Below, one piece after another: positions 19,032-29,128 of a stretch of DNA of 64,000 nt. Below the pieces are notes generated by a model, which made no database searches, was not told the origin of the DNA, and saw nothing but the letters and a program-made list of their open reading frames with translations. This DNA is from Pseudomonas sp. REP124 (lineage in GTDB: Bacteria; Pseudomonadota; Gammaproteobacteria; Pseudomonadales; Pseudomonadaceae), in NCBI RefSeq assembly GCF_020164475.1, contig NZ_JAIQWX010000004.1:1-64000 (forward strand). The letters are read 5' to 3'. Position 1 is the stretch's first letter. Each line of letters opens with the position of its first letter. The translations under genes were made by a program, and so were the position numbers.

Positions 19032-19955
19032 TCAGGGGTTTTCCGTGGCAGAGGGTTTTGCCGAACAGGCTGCCAGGTCCTCGAGAAACGCCTGGACAAT
19101 CGGCGGCGGCGCGGTGCCGCGACGGGTGATCACATCGAACGGCGACATCAGCTGCAGGCTGTTCGAGGCCAGCTGGTGCATCTCGCCGGTCTTGATCCAC
19201 TGCGCAGCGAAGTGCGCCGGCAGAAAGCCCAGATAAGCGCCGGAGATGATCAGGATCGCCATCGCCTCGATGTTGTCCACGGTCGCTGCCGCCTTGCTGA
19301 TGCCCATGTGTTCGAGGTCGTACTGCTGCATGTAGCCGCGCACGACAATGCGACTGGCGCCGATCTCTTCACGCAGTTCGTCGCCCTCGGCCTGGCTGCC
19401 GAACAATGGATGGCGGCGCCCGCAGTAAAGCCCCATGGCCTCCTGATACAGCGGCGTATGCAGAAGGCCCGGCACATGGATCGGGAAGTGCCCGATGGCC
19501 AGGTGCAGGCGACCGTCGAGTACCCGTTCTTCAAGTTCCGCCGGGGTGCCGACGTAGACGTTCAGGTGCACATCGTGTCCGCGGGAAACGAAGCGCTGGG
19601 TGGTGCGGGGAATGGGCGAGCCGGGATCGGTGATGGTGCTGTCGATGATCCCCAGGTTCAGCTTGCCGCTGATGTGCTGCTTGAGCACATCGGCGTCCAT
19701 GCAGAAATTTTCCACCGCCGAGAGCAGGCGCTGGGTGGCCTCATGAATCGCCACCCCTTGTTCGGTCAGGCGAAAGCCGCTGCGTCCGCGCTGGCACAGC
19801 TTGACCCCCAGCCGCGTCTCCAGGTGAGTCATCTGCTCGCTGATGGTCGACTGCCCGGCGTTCAGCGCCGCCTGGGCCGCGGAAAAGCCGCCGCAGCGGA
19901 CAATCGTGGCAAACACCCGAAGCAACTTCAGGTCGACATCGTGCAGTTGAATCAC
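19032..19955 (-). CDS. LysR-family transcriptional regulator
   Basis: A 307-residue LysR regulator with the winged helix IQLHDVDLKLLRVFATIVRC and GGFSAAQAALNAGQSTISEQ. It starts with GTG at 19955, with GGAGG 7 nt upstream. It is divergent from the arginase-family gene at 20105 across about 150 nt, so it probably controls that operon. By eye it is a paralogue of the LysR at 8884, including the ISGAYLGFLPAHFAAQ segment near the C-terminus. Confidence 0.92.
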   Translation of the reverse strand: MIQLHDVDLKLLRVFATIVRCGGFSAAQAALNAGQSTISEQMTHLETRLGVKLCQRGRSGFRLTEQGVAIHEATQRLLSAVENFCMDADVLKQHISGKLNLGIIDSTITDPGSPIPRTTQRFVSRGHDVHLNVYVGTPAELEERVLDGRLHLAIGHFPIHVPGLLHTPLYQEAMGLYCGRRHPLFGSQAEGDELREEIGASRIVVRGYMQQYDLEHMGISKAAATVDNIEAMAILIISGAYLGFLPAHFAAQWIKTGEMHQLASNSLQLMSPFDVITRRGTAPPPIVQAFLEDLAACSAKPSATENP

Positions 19956-20104
19956 CTTGAACCTCCGCCGGTGGATGCATCGGGAATGCCGATATGAGTA
20001 TCTGATGTTTAGCATTTTTTCCACGAAAAGCTGCGCCCATAGTCTCTCCAACGGCGGTCGCCTTGCAGTCCGCCAAGCCGATAACAAGAAGTGGAGAGGC
20101 CCAA

Positions 20105-21103
20105 ATGTCGAACAACGGTTATGAATCCGGTCGCCTGAACCTGCCATTCGTAGGTCATTGCACCTTTGGCAAATCCCCGGTGTGCACCGACTGGGATGCG
20201 CTGGACGCAGACGTCGCGGTGCTTGGTGTACCTAACGACATGGGCACCCAGTGGCGCTCCGGCGCACGCTTCGGGCCACGGGGCATCCGCGAGGCATCGA
20301 CGCTGTTTTCCTTCGGCCATGCCGGCGCCTACGACCACGAAGACGACGTCATGTACCTGACCGCTGCCGACGTACGGATGGTCGACGTCGGTGATGCCGA
20401 TATCGTCCACACCGATATGGCCACCAGTAACCAGAACACCGAATACGCCGTGCGCAAGATCCTCGACGCCGGTGTGATGCCGGTGGTGCTGGGCGGCGAT
20501 CACTCGGTGCACGCCCCGGTGATCAAGGCTTTCGAAGGTCGCGGTCCGATCCACATCATCCACTTCGATGCTCACCTGGATTTCGTCGATGAACGCCACG
20601 GCGTGCGCTACGGCCACGGCAACCCGCTGCGCCGCGCCTCGGAAATGAACCACATCGTCGGCATGACACAGATGGGCATCCGCAACGTGTCGTCGTCCAA
20701 CCGCGACGATTACGAAGCCGCCCATGCCGCAGGCTCCAGGATCCTCTCGGTGCGCGATGTGCGGCGCCTCGGTGTCGACGGAGTGCTGGCGCTGATCCCG
20801 CAGAACATCAACTACTACATCACCATCGACATCGACGGTTTCGACCCCTCCATCGCCCCCGGTACAGGCACCCCGAGCCATGGCGGCTTCCTCTACTACG
20901 AAGTGCTGGAAATCATCCAGGCACTGGCCAGGCGCAGCAAAGGCAACATCGTCGGCATGGATCTGGTGGAGGTCGCACCGGTGTACGACCCGACCGGCAT
21001 GACCTCGATTCTTGCCGCGCAGCTGCTGCTCAACAGCATCGGTTTCATCTTCCACGAGCGCGCCCAGGCGCGGCAGACCCTGGGCGAAGCCACGCCGGCC
21101 TGA
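20105..21103 (+). CDS. arginase-family ureohydrolase (agmatinase-like)
   Basis: A 332-residue binuclear-manganese ureohydrolase. Metal ligands are seen in GGDHSVHAP, HFDAHLDF and TIDIDGFDPSIAPGTGTPSHGG, with GMDLVEVAP near the end. Family members release urea from agmatine, guanidinobutyrate, guanidinopropionate or guanidine. SD GGAGAGG precedes the ATG at 20105. It heads an operon with an aldehyde dehydrogenase, an NCS1 permease and a GMC alcohol dehydrogenase under a LysR regulator. That context fits a guanidino acid made from a guanidino alcohol or aldehyde; the exact substrate is open. Confidence 0.9.
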   Translation: MSNNGYESGRLNLPFVGHCTFGKSPVCTDWDALDADVAVLGVPNDMGTQWRSGARFGPRGIREASTLFSFGHAGAYDHEDDVMYLTAADVRMVDVGDADIVHTDMATSNQNTEYAVRKILDAGVMPVVLGGDHSVHAPVIKAFEGRGPIHIIHFDAHLDFVDERHGVRYGHGNPLRRASEMNHIVGMTQMGIRNVSSSNRDDYEAAHAAGSRILSVRDVRRLGVDGVLALIPQNINYYITIDIDGFDPSIAPGTGTPSHGGFLYYEVLEIIQALARRSKGNIVGMDLVEVAPVYDPTGMTSILAAQLLLNSIGFIFHERAQARQTLGEATPA

Positions 21104-21168
21104 TGCCCGGTCCGATCATCGAAACCACAGTGACCCGGCAGCAACGCCTGCCGGGCAGAGAGAAGAAA

Positions 21169-22680
21169 ATGGACACGATCGTCAAAAGCTACCTGCAGAA
21201 ATTCGGCGTCAGCGAAGCCACCCAGACCTTCCTCAGCAAGGTGCAGAAAATGTTCATCGGCGGCGCCTGGGTCGAGGCCAGCGACGGCCAGACCTCCGAC
21301 GTCATAGAGCCCTCGACCGAAGGCCTGATCACCCGCATTCCCATGGGCACCACCGAGGATTTGGACCGCGCCGTGCAGGCCGCCCGTGCGCAGTTCGACG
21401 GCGGCGCCTGGAGCCAGGCCAAGCCGGCGGAGCGTGAACGGCTGATCCAGCGCCTGGCCGACCTGATCGAAGAGAACGCCGAGGAACTGGCGCAGATCGA
21501 ATCCATCGACATGGGCAAGTCGGTGACCTTCGCCCAGGGCGTCGACATCCAGGGCACCATCGACACCCTGCGTTATTTCGCCGGCTGGGCGACCAAGCTC
21601 CACGGGCGCACCGTCGAGCCGTCGCTGCCGGGCAACTACCTGGCCTATACCCGCAAGGAAGCGGTGGGCGTGGTTGGCGCGATCGTGCCGTGGAACTTCC
21701 CCCTGCAAACCATGGCCTGGAAGCTCGGCGCGGCGCTGGCCACCGGTTGCACCGTGGTGGTCAAACCCGCCGAACTGACCTCGCTGTCGGCCCTGCGTTT
21801 CGCTGAACTGGTGCAGCAGGCGGGGATTCCGGACGGGGTGATCAACATCGTCACCGGGCGTGGCAGCGTGGTCGGTGCGGCCATGGCCACCCACCCGGGC
21901 ATCGACAAGCTGACCTTCACCGGTTCGACTCCGGTCGGCCGCACCGTGGGCCAGGCCTCGCTGGACGAAATGAAGCGACTAACCCTGGAACTGGGAGGAA
22001 AATCACCGGTAATCGTCCTGGCCGACGCGGACATCCCGGCGGCTGCGCAAGCGGTCGCCAATGGCGTGTTCTTCAACTCAGGACAAGTGTGCGACGCCGG
22101 TACGCGAGCCTATGTTCATCGCAGTGTCTACGACCAATTCCTGCGTGAACTGGTCGCCTACACCCGGACCCTGAAGATGGCGCCGGGGCTCGATCCGGAC
22201 TGCTTCATCGGGCCGCTGGTTTCGGCTTTGCAGAAGCAGCGGGTGAGCGAGTACATCGAAACCGGCAAGGCCGAAGGCGCGGAACTGGTCTACGGCGGTC
22301 AGCCTGTCGCAGGGCCTGGGTTCTTTGTCGAGCCGACGATCTTTGCTCATTGCCGCAACGACATGCGCATCGTCCAGGAAGAAATCTTCGGCCCGGTACT
22401 GGTGACCGCACCGTTCGACGATGAGGAAGAGGCGCTGGCCCTGGCCAACGACTCGGTCTACGGCCTGGCGGCGGCCCTGTACTCCAACGACCTGGGCAAG
22501 GTGCACAGCCTGATCCCACGGTTGAAAGCAGGCTCGGTCTACGTCAACGCCCACGGCACCCTCGACCCGTCGATGCCGTTCGGTGGCTACAAACAGTCCG
22601 GGTTCGGCAAGGACCTGGGCGCGGAGCAGCTCGATTACCTGCTCGAAACCAAGGCGGTGTGGATCACTTTGCCTGGCTGA
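21169..22680 (+). CDS. NAD(P)-dependent aldehyde dehydrogenase
   Basis: A 503-residue aldehyde dehydrogenase. The catalytic Glu is in LTLELGGKSPVIV and the catalytic Cys in FFNSGQVCDAGTRAYVH; VVGAIVPWNFPLQTMAWK is the cofactor region. The ATG at 21169 follows an AGAGAGAAG ribosome site; upstream frame from 21103 has none. It lies 65 nt after the ureohydrolase gene. In the operon it would oxidise the aldehyde formed by the GMC enzyme, or a guanidino-aldehyde, to the acid used by the ureohydrolase (inference). Confidence 0.92.
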   Translation: MDTIVKSYLQKFGVSEATQTFLSKVQKMFIGGAWVEASDGQTSDVIEPSTEGLITRIPMGTTEDLDRAVQAARAQFDGGAWSQAKPAERERLIQRLADLIEENAEELAQIESIDMGKSVTFAQGVDIQGTIDTLRYFAGWATKLHGRTVEPSLPGNYLAYTRKEAVGVVGAIVPWNFPLQTMAWKLGAALATGCTVVVKPAELTSLSALRFAELVQQAGIPDGVINIVTGRGSVVGAAMATHPGIDKLTFTGSTPVGRTVGQASLDEMKRLTLELGGKSPVIVLADADIPAAAQAVANGVFFNSGQVCDAGTRAYVHRSVYDQFLRELVAYTRTLKMAPGLDPDCFIGPLVSALQKQRVSEYIETGKAEGAELVYGGQPVAGPGFFVEPTIFAHCRNDMRIVQEEIFGPVLVTAPFDDEEEALALANDSVYGLAAALYSNDLGKVHSLIPRLKAGSVYVNAHGTLDPSMPFGGYKQSGFGKDLGAEQLDYLLETKAVWITLPG

Positions 22681-22690
22681 CACAAGTTCC

Positions 22691-22787
22691 CCCTGTGGGA
22701 GCGGGCTTGCTCGCGAAGGCGGCGGGTCAGTTGGCATGGATGGCGCCTGACACAACGCATTCGCGAGCAAGCCCGCTCCCACAGGGG
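22691..22787. repeat. REP palindromic pair inside an operon-like array
   Basis: Arms CCCTGTGGGAGCGGGCTTGC and GCAAGCCCGCTCCCACAGGG, between aldehyde dehydrogenase and permease genes of the same strand. Confidence 0.87.
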
Positions 22788-22851
22788 GGGCGGTACTGAT
22801 CCAAAAGAATGCGGTTATCTCGTCATGATCTTCCAAGAACAAGAGTCCATC

Positions 22852-24420
22852 ATGAACATAGACGCCAAGCCTGTTACGAACGTATCCCTGCTCGACGACA
22901 AGTCCGTGGTCGAGAGTCATTCCATCGACTTCATCCCCGAGAGCGAGCGCACCGACAAACTGTCGAGCCAGGGCCCGTTCTGGTTTCTTGGCAACTTCAC
23001 CTTCTTCACCATGACCATCGGCTTCGTCGGCCCGAGCGTCGGCCTGACCGCGCTCTGGACCACCCTGGCCGGCACGCTGGGCATCATGTTCGGCACGCTG
23101 TTCATGGCCTTTCACGGTTCGCAAGGCCCGCACCTGGGCCTGCCGCAGATGATCCAGTCCCGCGCGCAGTTCGGTTACCGCGGGGTGATCCTGGTGCTGC
23201 TGGCGACGCTGTTCGTGTTCGCCGGCTTCAACATCGTCAACCTGGTGCTGATGATGCAGGGGCTGCACACGCTGTTCGGCTTCAACCCCTTGGTGATCGC
23301 GGTGGCGGTGACTATTCCGGCGGCGGTGCTGGCGGTCCTCGGTCACGACTGGATGCACCGCGCCTTCAAATGGGCGCTGTACCTGTCGCTACCACTGTAC
23401 GGCCTGGTGACCCTGGCGGTGCTGATAGGCTGGGTGCCGGATGCGGTGCTGCCGCCGCTGGCCGAAGGCGAAGTGGCCCCGGCGCCGCTGGGCTTCAACT
23501 GGACCGGTTTCATCGCCCAGTTCGCGGCCGCCGCCAGCTACAACATCGCCTACGCCCCGTACGTGTCCGACTATTCGCGCTACCTGCCGAAGAACATCTC
23601 CAGCGGCAAGCTGATTGCCGTGGTGTTCCTCGGTGCGTCGCTGTCCGGTGCGTGGATGATTTCCGTGGGTGGCTGGCTGGCCGATCACCTGCACTCCACC
23701 GATGTGCTGGTGGCGCTTGGGCAAGTCGGCAATACCGTGTCGCCGCTGATGGGCACGGCGGTGGTGGTGGTCACCATCCTGGCGTTCCTGCCGGTGATCG
23801 CGATGAACATCTACAGCGCCAAGCTGACCACCCTGACCTGTGTCGACTCGATCAAACACATCGAACCGACCCGCAAGGCGCGGATCCTCGCGATCCTGTT
23901 CGTGATCCTGCTGCAACTGGGCGTGGCCATGAGCATCCAGAGTTCCGGCAAAGGCCTGTCGGTGCTGGGGATCTACCTGGTGGTGATGCTGTACTTCCTG
24001 GTGCCCTGGACCTCGGTCAACCTCACCGACTACTTCTTCGTGCGCAAGGGCCGCTACGCCATCCCGCACTTCTTCATGCCCCACGGCAACATCTACGGCA
24101 ACTGGGGCCTGCGCGGCATCCTCGCGTACGCCATCGGCTTCATCTCGATGATCCCGTTCTTCTACATCTTCGACGGCGTCGAGCAGCGCGAGGTGTACGT
24201 CGGCCCACTGGCCAAGGCCCTGGGCAGCATCGACATCGCCTGGTTGGTGGGGCTGATCGTCTCGGGCCTGGCGTACTACTGGCTGAGCCGCTCGATCGAC
24301 CTCAAACGTGAAGAAACCGTCATTCAGCAGATCGAAAAAACCTGTCCGCAATACACAACCGGCGACTCGCTGGGCAAAGCAAAGATGCCCGTCTTCAACG
24401 AATCGGCGGTCCGGAGATAA
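22852..24420 (+). CDS. NCS1-family permease, paralogue of the one at 9997
   Basis: A 522-residue NCS1 cation symporter with about 12 membrane segments. [40 protein letters not shown] and [19 protein letters not shown] match the first permease almost word for word. The start is uncertain: ATG 22825 has no ribosome site, ATG 22852 has a weak one (AAGAACAAGAG), and I chose the latter. It ends 2 nt before the GMC gene, so the two are translated together. Likely imports the amine, guanidino or nucleobase-like substrate of this operon. Confidence 0.9.
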   Translation: MNIDAKPVTNVSLLDDKSVVESHSIDFIPESERTDKLSSQGPFWFLGNFTFFTMTIGFVGPSVGLTALWTTLAGTLGIMFGTLFMAFHGSQGPHLGLPQMIQSRAQFGYRGVILVLLATLFVFAGFNIVNLVLMMQGLHTLFGFNPLVIAVAVTIPAAVLAVLGHDWMHRAFKWALYLSLPLYGLVTLAVLIGWVPDAVLPPLAEGEVAPAPLGFNWTGFIAQFAAAASYNIAYAPYVSDYSRYLPKNISSGKLIAVVFLGASLSGAWMISVGGWLADHLHSTDVLVALGQVGNTVSPLMGTAVVVVTILAFLPVIAMNIYSAKLTTLTCVDSIKHIEPTRKARILAILFVILLQLGVAMSIQSSGKGLSVLGIYLVVMLYFLVPWTSVNLTDYFFVRKGRYAIPHFFMPHGNIYGNWGLRGILAYAIGFISMIPFFYIFDGVEQREVYVGPLAKALGSIDIAWLVGLIVSGLAYYWLSRSIDLKREETVIQQIEKTCPQYTTGDSLGKAKMPVFNESAVRR

Positions 24421-24422
24421 TC

Positions 24423-26111
24423 ATGGCTACGCAAAAATACGACTACATCATCATCGGCGCAGGTTCGGCAGGTTGTGTGTTGGCCAACCGCCTGAGCGAA
24501 GACCCGGCCACCAAGGTTTTGGTGCTGGAGTTCGGCGGCAGCGACCGCAGCGTGGTGATCCAGATGCCCAGCGCGTTCTCGATCCCGATGAACACCAAGA
24601 AGTACAACTGGCGCTACGAAACCGAGCCGGAAACCTACCTCGATGGCCGGCGCATTCACTGCCCCAGGGGCAAAGTGCTGGGTGGTTCGTCGTCGATCAA
24701 CGGCCTGGTCTACATCCGTGGCCACGCCTGTGACTTCGACGAGTGGGAATCCCTCGGTGCAGAGGGCTGGGGCTACAAGAACTGCCTGCCGTACTTCAAG
24801 CGCGCCGAGAGTTTCGAGTCCGGTGGCGACAGTTATCGCGGCCAGACCGGACCGTTGAGCACCACCAGTGGCAACCACATGAAAAACCCGTTGTACGGGG
24901 CCTGGGTCGAAGCCGGCGCGGAAGCGGGTTACATCAAGACCGATGACTGCAACGGCTTCATGCAGGAAGGCTTTGGCGCGATGCACATGACGGTTAAAAA
25001 CGGGGTGCGCTGCTCGACTGCCAACGCCTATCTACGCCCGGTGATGGACCGTCCGAATCTGACGGTGATTACTCATGCGATGACCCGCCAAATCATCCTC
25101 GACGGCAAGCGTGCGGTCGGGGTCATGTATGACCATGAGGGTCAGACGCATCAGGTGTACTGCAACCGCGAAGTGCTGATTTCCTCCGGCCCGATCGGCT
25201 CGCCGCACCTGCTGCAGCGTTCCGGCATCGGCCCGGCCGAGGTCCTGCGCAAAGCCGGGGTCGAGGTGCGTCACGACCTGCCGGGCGTCGGGGAGAATCT
25301 GCAGGATCACGCCGAGGTGTACATCCAGTTCGGCTGCAAGGAACCGGTGACGCTCAACAGCAAGATGGATCCGCTGAGCAAGCTGATGATCGGTTTGCGC
25401 TGGCTGCTGTTCAAGGACGGCCTAGGCGCGACCAACCACTTCGAGGCTGGCGGTTTCATTCGTTCCGAAAAGGGCCTGCGCTGGCCGGACATTCAGTTTC
25501 ACTTCCTGCCCGCCGCCATGCGCTATGACGGCAACAAGCCGATCAAGGGCCACGGGTTCATGGTGCTCACTGGTCCCAATAAACCGAAGAGCCGTGGTTA
25601 TGTGCGGGTGCGTTCGGCCGATCCGTACGAGCACCCGGAAATCCGCTTCAACTACCTGGAGCGGGAGGAGGACCGCGAGGGCTTTCGCCGCTGCATTCGC
25701 TTGACCCGCGAGATCATCGGCCAGAAAGCGATGGACCGTTTCCGCGACGGCGAAATCGCCCCCGGTCCGCAGGTGACCACCGATGAGGAAATCGACGCTT
25801 TCGTCCGGGCCAATCTCGAGAGCACCTACCACCCTTGCGGCTCGTGCCGGATGGGTGAGGATGACATGGCGGTGGTGGATTCGGAGCTACGTGTGCGAGG
25901 CATCGCCGGGCTGCGAGTGATCGATTCCTCGGTATTCCCGACCGAACCGAATGGCAACCTCAACGCGCCGACCATCATGCTTGCCGAGCGGGCCTCGGAC
26001 CTGGTACGCGGCAAGCCAATGCTGCCGGCGGCGGAGGTGCCGGTGGGGTTGGTGGAGAATTGGGAGAACAGCCAGCGCTCGGCGTTGCCAGGGCGTAATG
26101 TGCGGGTTTGA
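24423..26111 (+). CDS. GMC-family FAD alcohol dehydrogenase (choline dehydrogenase-like)
   Basis: A 562-residue glucose-methanol-choline oxidoreductase. The FAD-binding motif is [19 protein letters not shown] at the N-terminus; [14 protein letters not shown] and the C-terminal HPCGSCRMG, with catalytic His, and [17 protein letters not shown] are family signatures. Members oxidise alcohols such as choline to aldehydes. It follows the NCS1 permease directly with GGAG 7 nt before the ATG. BetA-like in sequence, but there is no betB/betI beside it, and the neighbour ureohydrolase points to a guanidino alcohol rather than choline (inference). Confidence 0.92.
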   Translation: MATQKYDYIIIGAGSAGCVLANRLSEDPATKVLVLEFGGSDRSVVIQMPSAFSIPMNTKKYNWRYETEPETYLDGRRIHCPRGKVLGGSSSINGLVYIRGHACDFDEWESLGAEGWGYKNCLPYFKRAESFESGGDSYRGQTGPLSTTSGNHMKNPLYGAWVEAGAEAGYIKTDDCNGFMQEGFGAMHMTVKNGVRCSTANAYLRPVMDRPNLTVITHAMTRQIILDGKRAVGVMYDHEGQTHQVYCNREVLISSGPIGSPHLLQRSGIGPAEVLRKAGVEVRHDLPGVGENLQDHAEVYIQFGCKEPVTLNSKMDPLSKLMIGLRWLLFKDGLGATNHFEAGGFIRSEKGLRWPDIQFHFLPAAMRYDGNKPIKGHGFMVLTGPNKPKSRGYVRVRSADPYEHPEIRFNYLEREEDREGFRRCIRLTREIIGQKAMDRFRDGEIAPGPQVTTDEEIDAFVRANLESTYHPCGSCRMGEDDMAVVDSELRVRGIAGLRVIDSSVFPTEPNGNLNAPTIMLAERASDLVRGKPMLPAAEVPVGLVENWENSQRSALPGRNVRV

Positions 26112-26136
26112 TCAAAGCAAAAGATCGTCCGTTGTC

Positions 26137-26167
26137 GATCGTTCCCACGCACCGCGTGGGAACGATC
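26137..26167. repeat. perfect 14-bp inverted repeat, third palindrome family
   Basis: GATCGTTCCCACGC, a 3-nt loop, then its exact complement. The core GTTCCCACGC...GCGTGGGAAC is a known type of dispersed Pseudomonas palindrome. It follows the GMC gene and may act as a 3' mRNA block; there is no T-run. Confidence 0.75.
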
Positions 26168-26224
26168 AAGGCCGTCGTTTTTTGCTACGCTCCAGGATCC
26201 CTGAGACCGCAATGGAGCACCCTC

Positions 26225-26692
26225 ATGGCTATCCTGGCCCTGCGCGCCGACGCCTCGCATATCGACATCATCGCCCCCTTGTTCGACGCCTATCGCGGCT
26301 TCTACGGCCAGCCGTCGAACCTGGCGCAATCACGCGCCTTCATCGCCGAACGCATCGCCCGCGACGAGTCGGTGATTTTCCATGCGGTGGACGAGGGCGG
26401 CGAGGCGCTGGGTTTCGTGCAGATGTTCCCGACTTTTTCCTCCATCGACGCCCATCGCACCTGGCTGCTGGGCGATCTCTTCACCACGCCTGCCGCACGC
26501 GGCAAAGGAGTGGGCACGCTGCTGATGAACACCGCCCGCGACTTTGCGCGGCTGATGGGGGCCAAAGGCATGACCCTGGAAACCGCGACCGACAACCACA
26601 GCGCACAGCGGTTATACGAATCGCTGGGGTATGTGCGCGATACCGGCTACTACACCTATTGCCTGGATTTGCGCCAAACCCCATTCCTGTAG
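26225..26692 (+). CDS. GNAT-family N-acetyltransferase
   Basis: A 155-residue GNAT enzyme. The acetyl-CoA loop is TPAARGKGVGTLLMN and the C-terminal fold is seen in LETATDNHSAQRLYESLGYVRDTGYYTY. Substrate unknown. The ATG at 26225 has GGAG 8 nt upstream. Its TAG stop is part of the REP arm that begins at 26686, so the last residues (TPFL) are partly dictated by the repeat. Confidence 0.9.
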   Translation: MAILALRADASHIDIIAPLFDAYRGFYGQPSNLAQSRAFIAERIARDESVIFHAVDEGGEALGFVQMFPTFSSIDAHRTWLLGDLFTTPAARGKGVGTLLMNTARDFARLMGAKGMTLETATDNHSAQRLYESLGYVRDTGYYTYCLDLRQTPFL

Positions 26693-26788
26693 GAGCGAGC
26701 ACGCTCGCGATGGTCGTCAACGATGACGCTGGAAACCTGATGCCCCGCGGTGTTTGTACCTCCATCGCGAGCATGCTCGCTCCTACAG
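26686..26788. repeat. REP palindromic pair overlapping a stop codon
   Basis: Arms CCTGTAGGAGCGAGCACGCT and AGCATGCTCGCTCCTACAG. The CTGTAG of the left arm gives the stop of the acetyltransferase gene. Confidence 0.88.
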
Positions 26789-26794
26789 TGTGTC

Positions 26795-27106
26795 TCACTT
26801 GTCGCCGAATACCGGGCGCAGGAAGCTGCGCTCGTAGCTGAGGATGAATTTCTTGTCCTCGGCATACTTGAACGCGGCGATGCACTCGGGGTCTTTCATC
26901 GACTGTTGGCGGTAGGTTTCGTAGGCGGCCAGGCTCGGGAAGGTGAACATCGCCATGGCGATGTTGTTGGCGCCTTCGGACGGCAGGAAGTAGCCGTGAT
27001 GCTGGCCACCGAATTTCTCCACCAGTGGAATCCACAGCTTGCCGTAGTGCTCGAAGGCATCGAGCTGATAGGGGTCGAGCACGTATTTGAGGTAGCAGGT
27101 GATCAT
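26795..27106 (-). CDS. NIPSNAP-family protein
   Basis: A 103-residue dimeric alpha-beta barrel protein of the NIPSNAP family (MITCYLKYVLDPYQLDAFEH, GYFLPSEGANNIAMAMFTFPSLAAYE). Members are small cytosolic proteins of uncertain role, often near oxidoreductases or catabolic genes. It starts with GGAGAGA before the ATG and lies 24 nt downstream of the AraC regulator stop, probably in one operon with it. Confidence 0.88.
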   Translation of the reverse strand: MITCYLKYVLDPYQLDAFEHYGKLWIPLVEKFGGQHHGYFLPSEGANNIAMAMFTFPSLAAYETYRQQSMKDPECIAAFKYAEDKKFILSYERSFLRPVFGDK

Positions 27107-27129
27107 CTTTTCTCTCCGTCAGGTCAAGG

Positions 27130-28014
27130 CTAGGTTGATTCGTCTGGCAGGTTGCGCATCACCCGGGCGGTCACCGGCGGCGCCTCTGCACCGCTGGTGT
27201 CACGCTTGAGCCATTCGGCCGGGGGCAGGCCCACCACATTTAAAAAGGTTCGGGAAAACGAGGCTTGCGAGCTGTAGCCGACGGTCGTGGCGATCACTTT
27301 GATTTGCACGCCGTCGCGCAACAGGTCCTGGGCCAGTTTCATGCGCCAGGCGGTGACGTAGCCCATCGGCGAGATCTCCATGATCCGGGTGAAGCACGCC
27401 GAGAATTTCGAGCGGGACATGTTCGCCAGGCTCGCCAGTTTCTCCACGGTCCAGAGGGCTTCGGGCTCCTGGTGAATCCGGTTGAACATCGTGGCCAGGC
27501 GTCCGTCCTGAAGGGCGTAGAGCAGGCCGCTGTCGATCCTGCCGTCGGTAACCGAGCGGCGCACCAGCATCACAAAGATGTATTCGAGCAACAGGTTCAG
27601 CGCCTTGGTCCGGCCCGGGGCCTGGTCCTGGAATTCACCGATCAGGCTGGCGATCAAGGGCGCGAGGTTTTCCAGTGTGCGGATCGGAAACACCAGGGTT
27701 TCCTTGAGCCCCAGCGGGAAGGGTTGCAGCGAGTTGCGCCCGAACCGGAACGATGCGCAGATCAGTTCCGCGCCCTCGGCGGAGCTGGAGCGCAACTGGT
27801 AGCGGCAGCTGCTGGGACAGAACAGCACGCTGGGCTCGTTGATCGAAATCTTCGGCAGGCCCGGCTGCACCATGTCGATATCGCCGCGGCTGACGACATG
27901 GATGAAAGCCATGCCCGGCGGTTTGTCGAGCACCAGCGTGCCGTCCATGGGCCCGGCGAAAAACAGCCGACCTTGCAGGTGCGTACGTTCGAAGAATTCG
28001 GAAAGAATGTCCAT
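27130..28014 (-). CDS. AraC-family transcriptional regulator
   Basis: A 294-residue AraC/XylS regulator with an N-terminal cupin effector domain (about 1-170, including HVVSRGDIDMVQPG and LFCPSSCRYQLRSS) and two C-terminal helix-turn-helices (WTVEKLASLANMSRSKFSAC; KVIATTVGYSSQASFSRTF). It is divergent from the cysteine hydrolase at 28167 across about 150 nt, which it probably controls. The AraC_N cupin type is common in regulators of small-molecule detoxification genes. Confidence 0.92.
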   Translation of the reverse strand: MDILSEFFERTHLQGRLFFAGPMDGTLVLDKPPGMAFIHVVSRGDIDMVQPGLPKISINEPSVLFCPSSCRYQLRSSSAEGAELICASFRFGRNSLQPFPLGLKETLVFPIRTLENLAPLIASLIGEFQDQAPGRTKALNLLLEYIFVMLVRRSVTDGRIDSGLLYALQDGRLATMFNRIHQEPEALWTVEKLASLANMSRSKFSACFTRIMEISPMGYVTAWRMKLAQDLLRDGVQIKVIATTVGYSSQASFSRTFLNVVGLPPAEWLKRDTSGAEAPPVTARVMRNLPDEST

Positions 28015-28166
28015 GTTGGAGACGCCCGGGTAAAGACTCTGTACGTCCTGGCAAAAGGGCAGCAGGGCAGGGCCGTAGGATGCAGTTCTCGCCGATGGTA
28101 ATCAACGCCCCTTGCGGGTGCCACGGCCCAGAGCGATTTTTGTGTCCATCACCGGAGCCCACTGCA

Positions 28167-28886
28167 ATGAGCAACGATTCGATCCGCACCGCCACCCAGT
28201 ACGCCGACCCGACCGAGCCCGCGTTGCCGGACCCGGGCATGAAACTCGACCTGTCCCGCGCCGCGCTGGTGGTCATCGACCCACAGATCGACTTTCTCAG
28301 CCCTGAGGGTGTGAGCTGGGGCATCTTCGGCAAGAGCGTCGTCGAGCACGACGTGGTCAATCACCTGGGCCAGTTGTTTGCAGCGGCCAAAGGGGCGGGC
28401 ATCACCGTTGCCGTGTCGCCGCATTATTACTATCCGTGCGATCACGAGTGGCATTTCGGCGGGCCGCTGGAGAAAGCCATGCACAGCATCTGCATGTTCG
28501 ACCGCAAGGGGCCGTTGAGCCTTGAGGGCTTCGAGAATTCCGGTGCGGATTTCATGCCCGAGTTCAAACCCTACATCCTCGACGGCAAAACCATCATCGC
28601 GTCGCCGCACAAGGTCTACGGCCCGGAAACCAACGACCTGGCGCTGCAACTGCGCAAACACGGCGTGTCGCAGATCATTCTGGCGGGCATGGCGGCGAAC
28701 CTTTGCGTTGAATCGCACCTGCGCGAACTGCTGGAGCAAGGCTTCGAAGTGGCCGTGGTCCGCGACGCCACCGCAGGTCCTTCGACTCCGGAAGGCGACG
28801 GCTACCTGGCGGCGCTGATCAACTACCGCTACATCGCCAATGCGTTGTGGACCACGGAGCAGACAGTCACTTACCTCAAAGGCTGA
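28167..28886 (+). CDS. isochorismatase-family cysteine hydrolase
   Basis: A 239-residue cysteine hydrolase. Asp in VVIDPQIDFLSPEG and Cys in GMAANLCVESHLRELLEQG fit the catalytic pattern of the family. It is longer than the one at 8240, with an N-terminal extension (SIRTATQYADPTEPALPDPG). The ATG at 28167 is preceded by CGGAG. Divergent from an AraC regulator, suggesting inducible detoxification or catabolism of a small amide or ester; the substrate is unknown. Confidence 0.88.
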   Translation: MSNDSIRTATQYADPTEPALPDPGMKLDLSRAALVVIDPQIDFLSPEGVSWGIFGKSVVEHDVVNHLGQLFAAAKGAGITVAVSPHYYYPCDHEWHFGGPLEKAMHSICMFDRKGPLSLEGFENSGADFMPEFKPYILDGKTIIASPHKVYGPETNDLALQLRKHGVSQIILAGMAANLCVESHLRELLEQGFEVAVVRDATAGPSTPEGDGYLAALINYRYIANALWTTEQTVTYLKG

Positions 28887-28898
28887 TGCACCCCCACA

Positions 28899-29004
28899 CT
28901 GTAGGAGCCGAGCTTGCTCGCGATGCAAGCCCAGGCACCGCGGGGTATCAGGTGTCCAGCGTCATCGTTGGCGACCATTCGCGGGCAAGCCTAGCTCCCA
29001 CAGG
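28899..29004. repeat. REP pair, mixed arms
   Basis: Left arm of the TAGGAGCCGAGCTTGC type and right arm of the GGGCAAGCCTAGCTCCCACA type, with mismatches. The pair looks decayed or recombined. Confidence 0.75.
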
Positions 29005-29027
29005 TTTTTGTGTTCACAGCCGATCAA

Positions 29028-29128
29028 CTGTAGGAGCGAGCACGCTCGCGATGGAGGCCCGGACACCGCGGGGCATCAGGTTTCCAGCGTCATCGTTGAC
29101 GACCATCGCGAGCAAGCTCGCTCCTACA
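29028..29128. repeat. REP palindromic pair
   Basis: Arms CTGTAGGAGCGAGCACGCTC and GAGCAAGCTCGCTCCTACA. With the preceding pair it fills most of the 468-nt gap 28887-29354; the rest (29129-29354) holds the promoter region of the SDR gene and no gene. Confidence 0.86.

Noticed and set aside
22078-24351. minus-strand frames opposite aldehyde dehydrogenase and the second permease
   Set aside because: Both are complements of recognised genes with polar repetitive composition.
26137-26167. perfect hairpin after the GMC gene as a rho-independent terminator
   Set aside because: It has no T-run and matches a dispersed Pseudomonas palindrome, so I list it as a repeat.
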